A DNA stretch of 64,000 bases from Salvelinus alpinus. Taxonomy: Eukaryota > Chordata > Actinopteri > Salmoniformes > Salmonidae. Below the pieces are notes generated by a model that saw only the letters and a list, made by a program, of their open reading frames with translations, made no database searches and was not told the DNA's origin. A program made the translations under genes and the position numbers. The stretch is taken from contig NC_092091.1 of the NCBI RefSeq assembly GCF_045679555.1, forward strand, positions 75,517,580 to 75,581,579. Direction: 5' to 3'. Below, piece by piece: positions 52,870-64,000 of the stretch (position 1 is its first letter; the number at the start of each line of letters is the position of its first letter).

Positions 52870-54110
52870 CTGAACTACACATGTATCCTTCTATTATTTG
52901 TTGTAAAGCAGAGAACATTTCCAGACCTCATTACTATAGTACTTTACTATAACATGTGAGGAAGCTACAGCTAACAAAGAAGACCAAATGTCAGAAGACA
53001 CTGTCATTAAAACCTCTTATCCAAATATCCAAATCTAACTGACTGTAGATAAGGACCTGAAGCAAGAACATGTATATTCTTGATACCATTTTTTGACCAC
53101 TAGATTTTGACCACTAGATGGTGTACATGCAAAGTTTTAGAGTGATCCAATGAACCAGTGCATTTCTGTTCAAAATCAAGTCTGCCCAAATGTGCCTAAT
53201 TGGTTTATTGATACGATTTCAAGTACATAACTGTGCACTCTCCTCAAACAATAGCATGGTATTAGTTGTAATAGCTACTGTAAACTGGACAGTGCAGTTA
53301 GATTAACAAGAATCTAAGCTTTCTGCCCATATCAGATATGTCTACGTCCTTAAAAATGTGCTTGTTACTTACAACATCATGCTAATCACATTAGCGCGTG
53401 TTAGCGCAACAGTCCCATGGGGGGGACACCGATCACGTATCCCGAGGTTAACCTCTGCATACAAATGTTAGTCTCTTTACAATGTTTTGTCTACCGGTTA
53501 GCCTTTTATACTACTTGGTAAATGACTTACATTTATTCTAGCATTTGTGACCCGTTTCAGGAAACTTGGCGCATTTTGCTGGTCACTACTTCACAGGAGA
53601 GCCGTTTGAACGTAAACATTTTACAATTTTTGGGGGCAGAAATGCCTTCTCGAACATGTGAAATTTCATGTGCCTTAGTAATGAACTTGAATGCCATCTG
53701 TAAATACTTATAAAATTGTTAAAATACGAGCCTAGTTGGTTTAGCCAAAGAAAAAGCCCCGCAACCATCCCGCTAGCCATGATTGGCTGAGATAATGAGT
53801 GGGCTTGACATTCCGAGAGATGAGTTTGGTTTGATCTGCCATATAGAATGCTTCTGTTTATTTGAGCTGGTCAGTATATCTAGGTAATCCTGTCTAACAC
53901 AGTTTTTTTTTAGAAACGTATTGTGTAGTAAAACTGCATAAGTGTTGCTCTCCACTTTCTGGAGGACTGAGTTTTGAAATCAGTGGAATTCGAGTATGAT
54001 AGCTAAGGAGATGGAGAAAACACCTGTCTCCGGTTTACATCTTCAAACTAAGAGCAACCAAGGCATCCGACAGGAGACACGTCCAACCATAAATTATGTA
54101 TACGGTAAGA
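52870..54110. other. Intergenic with a possible orphan first exon
   Basis: TTTTGACCACTAGATTTTGA is a small direct repeat (53092-53118). At 53996-54103 an ATG frame (MIAKEMEKTPVSGLHLQTKS...) runs into a TACG|GTAAGA donor-like site. No matching downstream exon is found, and the surroundings look like an interspersed repeat, so I do not call a gene. Confidence 0.35.
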
Positions 54111-54119
54111 TATTCTAGC

Positions 54120-54705
54120 TAGCTAAATGTTTGGATATTACATGTTTCTAATTTTGACAGAAAGAGTCATTTGCTTGGCTTGCTATAGACAAATATTAGC
54201 TATCTAACATTGAACCTGGTTGGTTAGCTACTTGCAGATTCATGCAGGCTAGTAACATCATGAGTTGTAACTATGGTACATTGTTTACTTAGCTAGCTAG
54301 CTAACGTTAGCTGGCTGGCTCGCTAGCTAACGTTAGCTGGCAGGCTCGCTAGCTAACGTTACGTGTATGACCTTATTATTCGTATCTCAGAACTAATGTT
54401 ATTTGCTTGTCTACTATAGCCTAATGTTAGCTAGCTAACATTGAACCTGATTGGTTAGCTACCTGCAGCTTCATGCAGGGTAGTAACGTCATGAGTTGTG
54501 ATTATGGTTCATTGTTTACCTAGCTCACTAGCTAACATTACATGTACAACCTTTTTATTAATATCGCAGAGCCATTTGCTTAGCTAGCTATAGCCTAATG
54601 TTAGCTAGCGAACATTGAACCTGGTTGGCTAGCTACCTGCAGATTACTGCAGGGTAGTAACATCATGAGTTGTGAGTTACCTAGCTAACGTAAACTCACG
54701 TAAAC
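54120..54705. repeat. GCTAGCTAACGTTAGC-rich tandem repeat
   Basis: AACATTGAACCTGGTTGGTT-type units recur at about 54206, 54437 and 54610, each followed by CTGCAGATTCATGCAGG and AACATCATGAGTTGTGA. Palindromic GCTAGCTAACGTTAGC words are dense around 54290-54365. Confidence 0.85.
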
Positions 54706-55829
54706 TCGTACATTGCCTTGATCCGTACAATTGCCCTTATTTTAGCGCCCCAAAAACGTAATACTTCCAGATCAACTGTAATGTCAATACCATTGTAAAG
54801 CACAATTTCTCCCCTTTCCAACATTATCAATTACATGACCTAAACACTGCCCGTTTCTGCATAATTCAAGCAGGCAATGAGCCCCGTCGGGTCTTTAAAA
54901 AAATGGTGGGTAGGGAAGCGAAACTAATGCGTTATAGTGAGAAGGAGAGATCTGTGTGGGAAAATTGCTTTTTTTCACTCGATCTGTCCAACTTATCACC
55001 TTGTCGCCTCTAAAATGTAAATAAAACACTATAAAGAGTTTATATAATGTGTCATTACATACCTATTTGAAGGTTTGTGTCAAATTTGAATCGGGTTTTT
55101 AGGGCGGTGCTAAAGTGATCTTAGAAGTAAACAGCGGCTTTGAGAATGATGAGCGCATGCAATGATGACGCAAAAAAAGACTAGGTATCCCCCCCTTACC
55201 TCCGTCACTGTCCATTTCTTGTTTTTAAACGATGAGAGAAGTGCTACACCTGGTGGAGAGAGATTGTAAGACAGAAATAGTTGCTTTATGCGTGCTGTAC
55301 GTTATGACATGACACGTCACGATGTAACGGAGGGTCCGTTTTTTCAACTTTTCTCCAATACTATAAAGCCATTACCATGTCGATCAACGCTTGAATAGAA
55401 ACCTAGTTCACACCCTGATTTTGAAGTCAACACAGTCGCTACAGTCCCATTAGTTTTCTTTGTAGCCTCGTTTGAATGTTGCGGTTGCGCACATTTGTAC
55501 GGAATGGGGTGAGTTTACGTTAGCTAGCTACATGTCTTAACCAAAGACTTCACCATGCAAGTAACCATTTGAGGTGAGTTCGTAAATTCAGTCTGGCCAT
55601 CTACTCCAATTTCAGAGCACTCTCGCCTGAGTGTGTCAGAGAGCACAGAATAACTGATGAATTTACGATTGCTCAACAACCATTGAATGTCCGGTGTCAG
55701 TAAACATCAGTAAACTCAACGACCAGAGGGTCCGCTCTGAACGCAAAATGCTCTGAATTTACAAACGGACAATCCGACAGCACAGTTGCAGTCTCCTGGA
55801 TAACATAACAGCCTAACCAAATAAAATAC
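54706..55829. other. Intergenic, nothing recognised
   Basis: No ORF with domain support. CCATCTACTCCAATTTCAGAGCACTCT near 55600 looks like part of a salmonid repeat, but I cannot classify it. Confidence 0.4.
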
Positions 55830-58800
55830 AATTGTATTAGTCACATACACATGGTTAGCAGATGTTAATGCGAGCGTAGCGAAATGCTTGTGCTTCTAGT
55901 TCCGACAGTGCAGTAATATCTAACAAGTAATCTAACAATTTCATAACGACTACCTTATTCACACAAATGTAAAGGGATGAATATGTACATTTAAATATAT
56001 GGATGAGCGATAGGCGTGCGGTATAGGCAAGATGCAGTAGATGGAATAGAGTACAGTATATACATATGAGATGAGTAATGTAGGGTACGTAAACATTATA
56101 TAAAGTGACATTATATAAAGTGACTAGTGATACATTTATTACATCCAATTACTAATTATTAAAGTGGCCAGAGATTTGAGTCAGTATGTTGGCAGCAGCC
56201 ACTCAATGTTAGTGATGGGTGTTTAAAAAAGTCTGATGTCCTTGAGATAGAAGCTGTTTTTCAGTCTCTCGGTTCCAGCTTTGATGCACCTGTACTGATC
56301 TCGCCTTCTGGATGATAGCGGGTTGAACAGGGAGTGGCTCAGGTGGTTGTTGTCTTTGATGATCTTTTTGGCCTTCCCGTGACATCAGGTGCTGTAGGTG
56401 TCCTGGAGGGCAGGTATTTGGAGAGCCTTGCGGTTGTGGGTGGAACAGTTGCCGTACCAGTTGGTGATACAGCCCGACAGGATGCTCTTGATTGTGCATC
56501 TGTAAAAGTTTGTGTGGGTTTTAGGTGACAAGCCAAATTTCTTCAGCCTCCTGAGGTTGAAGAGGCGCTGTTGCGCCTACTCAACCACACTGTCTGTGTG
56601 GGTGGACCATTTCAGTTTGTCAGTGATGTCTATGCCGAGGAACTTAAAAAACTTTCCACCTTCTCCACTACTGTCCCGTGGATATGGATGGGGGGATGCT
56701 CCCTCTGCTATTTCCTGAAGTCCACGATCATCTCCTTTGTGTTATTGACATTGAGTGAGAGGTTATTTTCCTGACACCACACTCCGAGGGCCCTCATCTC
56801 CTCCCTGTAGGCCGTCTCGTCATTGTCGGTAATCAAGCCTAACACTGTAGTATCTGCAATCTTGATGATTGAGTTGGAGGCGTACATGGCCACGCAGTCA
56901 TGGGTGAACAGGGAGTACAGGAGAGGGCTGAGAACGCACCCTTGTGGGGGCCCAGTGTTGAGGATCAGCTGGGTAAGGATGTTGTTCCCTACCCTCACCA
57001 CCTGGTGGCGGCCCGTCAGAAAGTCCAGGACCCAGTTGCACAGGGCGGGGTCGAGACCCAGGGTCTCGAGCTTAATGATGAGTTTGGAGGGTACTATGGT
57101 GTTAAATGCTGAGCTGTAGTCAATGAACAGCATTCTTACATAGGTATTCCTGTAGTCCAGATCGGATAGGGCAGTGTGCAGTGTTATGGCGATTGCATTG
57201 TCTGTGGACCTATTGGGGCGGTAAGCAAATTGGAGGGGGTCTAGGGTGTCAGGTAGGGTGGAGGTGATATGATCCGTATCTAGTCTCTCAAAGCACTTCA
57301 TGATGACAGAAGTGAGTGCTACGGTGAGATAGTAATTTAGCTCAGTTACCTTAGCTTTCTTGGGAACAGGAACAATGGTGTCCCTCCTGAAGCATGTGGG
57401 CACAGCAGACTGGGATAGGGATTGATTGAATATGTCCGTAAACACACCAGCCAGCTGGTCTGCGCATGCTCTGAGGACACGGATAGGGATACCGTCTGGG
57501 CCGGCAGCCATGTGAGGGTTAACACGTTTAAATGTTTTACTCACTTCGGCCACTGTGAAGGAGGGCCCACAGGCTTTGGTAGCGGGCTGTGTCAGTGGAA
57601 CTGTATTGTTCTCAAAGCGAGCAAGTTATTTAATTTGTATGGGAGCATGACGTCGATGTCCGCGATGGGGCTGGTTTTCTTTTTGTAATCCGTGTTTGAC
57701 TGTTCACCCCTGCCACATACGTCTCATGTTTGAGCCGTTGAATTGCGACTCTACTTTGTCTCTATACTGACACTTTGCTTGTTTGATTGCCTTGTGGAGG
57801 GAATAGCTGCACTGTTTGTATTCAGTCATGTTTCCAATCGCCTTGCCATGATTAAAAGCGGTGGTTCGCACTTTCAGTTTTGCGCAAATGCTGCCATCAA
57901 TCCAAGGTTTCTGGTTAGGGAAGGTTTTAATAGTCGCAGTGGGTGCAACATCACCGATGCACTTGCTAATAAACTCGCTCACCGAGTCAGCTTATATATC
58001 AATGTTGTTGTCTGAGGCTACCTGGAACATTTCCCAGTCCACGTAATAAAAGCAATCTTGAAGCGTGGAATCCGATTGGTCGGAACAGCGTTGGATAGAC
58101 CTGAGCATGGGCGTTTCCTGTTTTGGTTTCTTTCTATAGGCTGGGAGCAACAAAATGGAGTCATGGTCAGATTTACCGAAGGGAGGGCGGAGGAGGGCTT
58201 TGTATGCATCGCGGAAGTTAGAGTAGCAATAATCCAGAATGCTACCAGCTCGTGTCGTGCATTCGATATGCTGTAAAAGTTTAGGGAGCTTTGTTTTCAG
58301 ATTCATTTTTTTTTAAATCCCCAGCTACAATAAATGCAGCCTCAGGATATATGGTTTCCAGTTTACATAGAGTCTAGTGAAGTTCTTTCAGGGCCGTCAA
58401 GGTATCTGCTTGGGTGGGGATATACAAGGCTGTGACTATAATCGAAGAGAATTCTCTTGGTAGATAATGTGGTCGGCATTTGATTGTAAGGAATTCTAGG
58501 TCAGGTGAACAAAATTACTTGAGTTCCTGTATGTTGTTATGATTACACCATGAGTCGTTAATAATAAGGCATACACCCCTGCCCTTCATCTTACCAGAGA
58601 GATGTTTGTTTCTGTCGGCGCGATGCGTGAAGAAACCGGGTGGATGTACCGACTCTGACAACATATCCCGAGTGAGCCATGTTTCCGTTAAAAAGAGGAT
58701 GTTACAATCTTTGATGTCTGGAAGGAAACTCGTGCCCTAATTTTGTCCACCTTCTTATGTAGAGATTGGATATTTTTGAGTAGTATGCTCGGAAGAGGTG

Positions 58801-58880
58801 GATGGTGTGCTCGCTTTCTAAGTCTGACCAAGTCCTTCTGCCTCTCCTGCGGCGAGGTAGACGCTAGTGCGAGTAATGTT
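55830..58880 (-). mobile_element. Near full-length L2/CR1-type LINE, defective
   Basis: Read on -, the order is an endonuclease (about 58700-58380: LFLTETWLTRDML, GRGVCLIINDSWCNH, PREFSSIIVTALYIPTQA), reverse transcriptase (57553-56708) and the C-terminal conserved region (56540-56210), then a 3' tail at 55830. It is broken by several frameshifts, including near 58000, 57600 and 56700. The RT catalytic motif has lost one Asp codon. It lies between receptor copies 6 and 7. Confidence 0.9.
56708..57553 (-). pseudogene. LINE reverse transcriptase domain
   Basis: RT motifs in order: [64 protein letters not shown] (first catalytic Asp), [20 protein letters not shown], then [10 protein letters not shown] where F-A-D-D is expected. 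The missing Asp implies no activity even where the frame is open. Confidence 0.9.
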
Positions 58881-59280
58881 CAGTGAGCTGTTCTCTCACA
58901 TAGATGTCTGCTGTTGTTAGTACATTCGGATCAACATTTAAAGAGATGTAAGGGGCTAAAGCTTTAGAGGGTGTGAACAATGCTGAATGGGTGTAGACAA
59001 AGAAGGGCTCTCCAGTATGTACCAAAACATTCAAAGGCCATTTTATCAAAAGTGAGTTTATCAAATTTCAATGCAAAATGACTTTCCCATTGTTCCTCAA
59101 CAGTATTGTGTTATATACCATTTTGTAGCTCTGAGTCTTTACTTTTATCCAGTGTAATAAACACAATTTCAAATGTTGCTACATAAGGCCGAATTGAGCT
59201 GGTCCGTCACATATGATATAATAATAAAACAAATAATGTATAGCACATAGCATTTTCCAACTCTACGTTTAACATCTAGG
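58881..59280. other. Intergenic, nothing recognised
   Basis: Contains the likely 5' edge of the LINE and AT-rich sequence. No gene. Confidence 0.4.
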
Positions 59281-59289
59281 CCTTTACTG

Positions 59290-59305
59290 GTGTGTGTGTG
59301 TCTGT

Positions 59306-59352
<47 letters not shown>

Positions 59353-59355
59353 CAT
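59290..59355. repeat. (GT)n/(CT)n microsatellite upstream of receptor copy 7
   Basis: GTGTGTGTGTGTCTGTGTGT followed by about 50 bases of CT. It corresponds to the CT tract before the other receptor copies, separated here from the coding part by a SINE; CT sequence resumes at 59780-59810. Confidence 0.8.
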
Positions 59356-59361
59356 GGTATC

Positions 59362-59778
59362 CAATCGCTAGTAATTACTATGTTGTCTCATTGCTACAAC
59401 TCCCGTACGGGCTCGGGAGAGATGAAGGTCAAAAGCCACGCGTCCTCCGAAGCCACACTGCTTCTTAACACAGCGCGCCTCCAACCTGGAAGCCAGCTGC
59501 ACCAATGCGTCGGAGGATGCACCGTGCACCTGGCCCCCTTGGTTAGCACGCACTGCACCCGGCCCGCCACAGGAGTCGCTGGAGTGCGATGAGACAAGGA
59601 TATCCCTACCGGCCAAACCCTCTCTAAACCAGACGACACTAGGCCAATTGTGCATCGCCCCACGGACCTCCCAGTCGCGGCCGGCTGCGACAGAGCCTGG
59701 GCGCGAACCCAGAGACTCTGGTGGCGCAGCTAGCACTGCGATGCAGTGCTCTAGACCACTGTGCCACCCGGGAGGCCT
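59362..59778 (-). mobile_element. tRNA-derived SINE with long body
   Basis: Read on -: a tRNA-like head (CCCGGGTGGCACAGTGGTCT, GGGTTCGCGCCCAGG), a body of about 250 bases with GGCTTCGGAGGACGCGTGGC, and the tail TTGGATACCATGAAAAGAG. It differs from the HpaI-like copies at 19316 and 50512. It splits the CT tract before receptor copy 7. Confidence 0.75.
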
Positions 59779-59819
59779 CCCTCTCTCTCTCTCTACCTCT
59801 CTCTCTCTCTCATATGTAC

Positions 59820-60928
59820 ATAGTTGGACGTCAAAGCTGTTACTTCCAAACTGAGCTTGTCAATAAGCTGGACGCTTCCTACTTTTCCTCTGTCCTGTCT
59901 AGCTATGCAGAGCATGCATCTTCTATCTGCACTGCGTTCTATTCAGTCAACCTCATCCTCAGTCTCCCCACCAAAATGTAAGCCCTGTGGCTGATAGTGA
60001 CCGGGGCCGGAGGGATTCTTCTTCTCTCTCAACCTGTTTGAAATCTTATACTGCCTGTCTTCTGTCTGTCTTTGTCTACATACACATATTCCTTCTCTCC
60101 CAGCTTTAGTAACATTCTGTATTGGTTTTCTCATCTTTGGTACGACCCTGTTCCAGTGCTGTATATGTTTTGAACGCTACCTGGCGGTGGTCCACCCTGT
60201 GGTCTTCCTGAAGTACAAACTGTTCTCGGTTAGTCTGGTTGGTGATTGGGTTCTGCCTTACTTTTATGCTGGCAAAGAGCCTAAATGTTATATATTATGC
60301 GATTTTGGGTGAAATTATGGTCTTATTTGAATGTATGTTATTCTGGTGTTGGAGCAGGAGAGCAAGGAAATCCCAGTGGCAAAAATGTTTATTGAGCAGT
60401 CCCAAATCAACTAAAACATGGGACTGAAACACGCCCAAATGAGGTTGCTGAACACACAGGGAAGAATGCGCTACACACGGAGGAGAAATCTCTACTCCTA
60501 AACTCAAATACCAAACGGCACAACTGCCGTAAGAAAATAAACCCTGTGGTGCAGACACGCACCCCTACAAACGTAACCACAGAAAACAATCCCGCACAAA
60601 GACTAACAGGCAGCGGAGGTAAATATACCCACTGAAATCAACTAATAAGACACATGTGTAAACAATACAGACAGACACAAACGAAAAGGAAAAATGGATC
60701 GGTGGCAGCTAGTAGGCTGACCACCGAGCACCGCCCGAACAGGGAGAGGAGCAACGACGACCACCGAGCACAGGGAGAGGAGCAACGACGACCACCGAGC
60801 ACCGCCCGAACAGGGAGAGGAGCCACCTTCGGTGGAAGTCGTGACAGGTGCCTCTGTTTTCAGGGCTCTGAAACGTCCCGGGCCGGAGGAAGGGGAGAGG
60901 GAGGGGACAAATAACATCAAAATTCTGG
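59820..60928 (+). pseudogene. Receptor copy 7 (pseudogene, interrupted twice)
   Basis: It aligns with copy 1: YAEHASSICTAFYSVNLILS and LPTKM, then TAA at 59979-59981. It continues with deletions through CCICFERYLAVVHPVVFLKY (60150-60215) to helix 5. It is cut by an insertion at about 60349-60846, resumes with CAGGGCTCTGAAACGTCCCG and ends at 60928 where a Tc1 element begins. It shares the altered codon trio AAA-ATG-TAA with copy 4. Confidence 0.85.
60349..60846. mobile_element. 500-bp insertion in receptor copy 7, possible solo LTR
   Basis: It lies between GGTG (60345-60348) and GGTG (60847-60850), a possible 4-bp duplication, and ends GTCGTGACA. It contains a partial tandem repeat at 60720-60830 (ACAGGGAGAGGAGC with AACGACGACCACCGAGCA). 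No ORF is present. The class is uncertain; the right end fits an LTR, but the left end does not clearly start with TG. Confidence 0.5.
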
Positions 60929-62127
60929 TAATACAGTGTCTTGCGAAAGTATTCACCCCCTTGGCATTTTTCCTATTTTGTTGCCTTACAACCTGGAATT
61001 AAAATTGATATTTGGAGGGTTTGTATCTTTTGATTTACACAGCATGCTTACCACTTTGAAGATGCAAAATGTTTTTTTTATTGTGAAACAAACAAGTAAT
61101 ATGACAAAAAAAACGGAAAACTTGAGCGTGCATAACTATTCACCCCCACAAAGTCAACAGGTTTCCTTCAAGAATTTCCCTGTATTTAGCGCCATCCATC
61201 ATTCCTTCAATTCTGACCAGTTTCCCAGTCCCTGCCAATGAAAAACATCCCCACAGCATGATGCTGCCACCACCATGCTTCACTGTGCGGATGGTGCTCT
61301 CGGGGTTATGAGAGGTGTTGGGTTTGCGCCAAACAAGGCGTTTACCTTGATGGCCAAAAAACTAAATTTTTGTCTCATCTGAGCAGAGTACCTTATTCCA
61401 TATGTTTGGGGAGTCTGCCACATGCCTTTTGGAGAACACCAAATGTGTTTGCTTATTTTTTTCTGGCCACTCTTCCGTAAAGCCCAGCTCTGTGGAGTGT
61501 ACAGCTTGAAGTGGTCCTATGGACAGATACTCCAATCTCTGCTGTTGAGCTTTACAGCTCCTTCAGGGTTATCTTTGGTCTCTTTGTTGCCTCTCTGATT
61601 AATGCCCTCATTGTCAGGTCCTTGAGTTTTGGTGGTCGGCCCTCTCTTGGCAGGTTTGTTGTGGTGCCATATTCTTTCCAATTTGTAATAATGCATTTAA
61701 TGGTGCTCCGTGGGATGTTCAAAGTTTCTGATATTTTTTTTTTTACCCAACCCTGATCTGTACTTCTCCACAACTGTGTCCCTGACCTGTTTGGAGAGCT
61801 CCTTTGTCTTCATGGTGCCGCTTGCTTGGTGGTTCCCCTTGCTTAGTGGTGTTGCAGACTCTGGGGCCTTTCAGAACAGGTGTATATATACTGAGATCAT
61901 GTGATAGATCATGTGACACTTAGATTGCTCAAAGGTGGACTTTATTTAAAAAAATATGACTTCTGAAGGTAATTGGTTGCACCAGATCTTATTTAGGTGC
62001 TTCACAGCAAAGGGGATGAATACATATACACGCACCACTTTTCAGTTTTAGTTTTTTAGATTTTTTGAAATTCACTAATTTGGAAAATTTTGTCCATGAA
62101 ATCCAAATAAAAATCAATTTAAATGAC
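60929..62127 (-). mobile_element. Tc1-like transposon in receptor copy 7, far end truncated
   Basis: It begins ATACAGTGTCTTGCGAAAGT, a Tc1-type end. The minus-strand transposase includes the DNA-binding domain at 61552-61773 (KISETLNIPRSTIKCIITNW, then KEYGTTTNLPREGRPPKL) and the catalytic part between 61150 and 61500 in broken frames. The opposite inverted repeat is incomplete near 62000-62127. Confidence 0.8.
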
Positions 62128-62134
62128 AGGTTTA

Positions 62135-63050
62135 CGGTTCCACTCTCTCCACTGTGATTCTCTCCCTCTAACCCTATTATGGGGGCTGAGTCACTGGCTT
62201 ACTGGTACTCTTCCATGCCGTCCCTTGGAGGGGTAAGTCACTTGAGTGGGTTGAGTCACTGATGTGATCTTCCCGTCCAGGTTGGCGCCCCCCTCGGGTT
62301 CGTGCTGTGGGGGAGATCTTCGTGAGCTAAACTCGGCCTTGTCTCAGGGTAGTAAGTTGGTGGATTGAAGATGTCCATCTAGTGGTGTGGGGGCTGTGCT
62401 TTGGCAAAGTGGGTGGGAATATATCCTACCTGGTTGGCCCTGCCCGGGGGTATCGTCAGATGGAGTCACAGTGTCTCCCGACCCCTCCAGTATTTACGCT
62501 GCAATAGTTTGTGTCGGGGGCTAGGGTCAGTCTGTTATATCTGGAGTATTTCTGTTTTCTTATCCGGTGTCCTGTGTGAATTTAAGTATGCTCCCTCTAA
62601 TTCTCTCTCTCTCTCGTTGGAGGACCTGAACCCTAGGACCATGCCTCAGGACTACCTAGCCTGATGACTCCTTGCTGTCCCCAGTCCACCTGGTCATGCT
62701 GCTGCTCCAGTTTCAACTGTTCTGCCTGCGGCTATGGAAACCTGACCTGTTCACCGGACGTGCTACCTTGTCCCGGTCCTCCTGTTTTCGACTCTCTCTC
62801 TCTACCGCACCTGCTGTCTCTAACTCTGAATGACCGGCTATGAAAAACCAACTGACATTTACTCCTGAGGTGCTGACATGATCCACCCTCTACAACCACT
62901 GTGCCTATTATTATTTGACCCTGCTGGTCATCTATGAACGTTTAAACATCTTAGCCATGTACTGTTATAATCTCTACCTGTCACATCCAGAAGAGGACTG
63001 GCCACCCCTCAGAGCCTGTCTCCTCTCTAGGTTTCTTCCTAGGTTCCTTA
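62135..63050 (-). repeat. 1 kb interspersed repeat, copy 2 (inverted)
   Basis: Reverse-complement match to 34676-35690: for example CATGCCTCAGGACTACCTAG, TTTGGCAAAGTGGGTGGGA and TCAACTGTTCTGCCTGCGGC. Together the pair encloses the receptor cluster. Confidence 0.75.
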
Positions 63051-63057
63051 ATTGATT

Positions 63058-63255
63058 GATGGATACCATTTTTATGTCTCTGCATCAAGTATGAAGGAAG
63101 TTAGAGGAAGTTTTGTGAAACAATGCTAACTAGCGTTAGTGCAATGACTGGAGGTCTAACGCAACGGCTAACGCTCAAACAACATGTAATTTCCTTCCTA
63201 CTGGAAGCAGAGACATAAAAATGGTATTCATGAGTTCATATGACTCTGGGGTTAA
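63058..63255. repeat. Foldback element
   Basis: GATACCATTTTTATGTCTCTGC is mirrored by GCAGAGACATAAAAATGGTATTC, with ACTAGCGTTAGTGCAATG in the loop. It is related to 43638-43870. Confidence 0.8.
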
Positions 63256-64000
63256 ATAAAGGGCTTAATGGCCAGAATATTGCACTGTCCTAAACAGGTT
63301 AAATAAAGGTGAAATAAAATGTAAAAAAAAATAAAAAAAATATTGCCACCGTGTGGTCAGTACGAATGTTCTTGCATATGTTGAGTCTTGACAGTGTTCA
63401 CAACATGTCTACCAAATTGTTTTATAAAATAATATCCTTGACTGATTTATATGCATGTATTTTCCAGACCACGCCCATGTGAATGTTTATTGGTCAATAG
63501 CAGCCATGTTGTTTTAGGTGCTGTTCTGGAAAATATTATGATGAGAAACAGTTATCCATAGATGGTTTTGTGCAGATCAGTATTTTGGTGACAGAAGAGT
63601 AGTGTTTGAAGTGTTTTTCACAGAATTCAAAATAGCAGAAACTTCATCATGGCATACCTTATGTGTTACTGAGGCAAAATTGTTCTTTGTGAGGGGAGGG
63701 ACCTACGTACCAAATCTCATTACTTTTGGGGTGAGAGGCATGACCTTTCAAAGTTTGGGTTTGAAATCTATTCTTATAGCACCACCATCATTCCAATTTT
63801 GTAAATGCCAGTTGTCTAAAGCAAAACACATAATTCACCCAAGTTTCATCAAAATAGGGACAGTGGTATCTGAGATATCGCATGTCACCAACAGACGGAC
63901 GGACAGAGACAGATCCAGATTCCACCCCCCCAGTTTTTCCTGAACTTTTGACCTGGTTTGGGAATAATCAGGCCCCTCTCCATCCATCCATAACACATTC
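63256..64000. other. Right edge, nothing firmly recognised
   Basis: A frame at 63602-63943 has no domain or splice support. ACAGACGGACGGACAGAGAC near 63890 is simple-repeat-like. No gene is called. Confidence 0.4.

Noticed and set aside
63602-63943. 113-codon frame near the right edge
   Set aside because: It has no start context, no domain and no splice sites, in sequence that looks like dispersed repeat.

Overview
The window reads as nuclear DNA of a salmonid fish (trout, salmon or char). It has a spliced vertebrate gene with GT/AG introns, several Tc1-like transposons (one with the salmonid Sleeping Beauty-type end), a tRNA-derived SINE of the salmonid HpaI type in two copies, CR1/L2-type LINE debris, a Ty3/gypsy element and solo LTRs. 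The species call rests on recognising these repeats; no search was run.

Region 1 (about 1.36-25.2 kb, + strand) is znf638 (zinc finger protein 638 / NP220), a nuclear RNA- and DNA-binding protein. I place 21 exons. Their lengths and phases chain without a break into about 1,745 codons, ending in TGA at 24978-24980 with a poly(A) signal after it. Only the 5' end (start codon exon) is missing. The protein has the conserved N-terminal block, a split matrin-type zinc finger, an RS-rich segment, three RRMs, a long charged region, two TVDEV acidic repeats and a C-terminal matrin-type zinc finger. The last large intron (16341-24110) holds a nest of mobile elements: a hAT element with a perfect 8-bp target duplication, carrying two Tc1 elements, one of which holds a solo LTR and a SINE. 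Another intron carries tandem copies of a splice acceptor.

Region 2 (25.2-36.2 kb) is intergenic: a LINE fragment split by a Sleeping Beauty-like Tc1, a small tRNA cluster (Glu, Tyr with intron, and a truncated copy of each), a broken Ty3/gypsy element with all pol domains still readable, and a roughly 1 kb interspersed repeat.

Region 3 (36.2-62.1 kb, + strand) is a tandem cluster of rhodopsin-like seven-helix receptor genes whose coding part has no intron. Two copies are intact (36957-37772 and 51015-51851) and five are pseudogenes or fragments. They share an upstream block of about 600 bp, a CT-rich splice-acceptor-like tract before the start codon, and 3' flanks. Between them lie a 3 kb G-rich minisatellite, two nested solo LTRs, SINEs, LINE fragments including a near full-length minus-strand L2-like element, and Tc1 pieces. 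Inverted copies of the same 1 kb repeat (34.7 and 62.1 kb) bracket the cluster.

No bacterial, CRISPR or phage system is present. The most unusual content is the receptor expansion and decay (a shared stop lesion, and a microsatellite expanded inside a cytoplasmic-loop coding segment), the repeated splice acceptor in znf638, and the datable stack of nested insertions.
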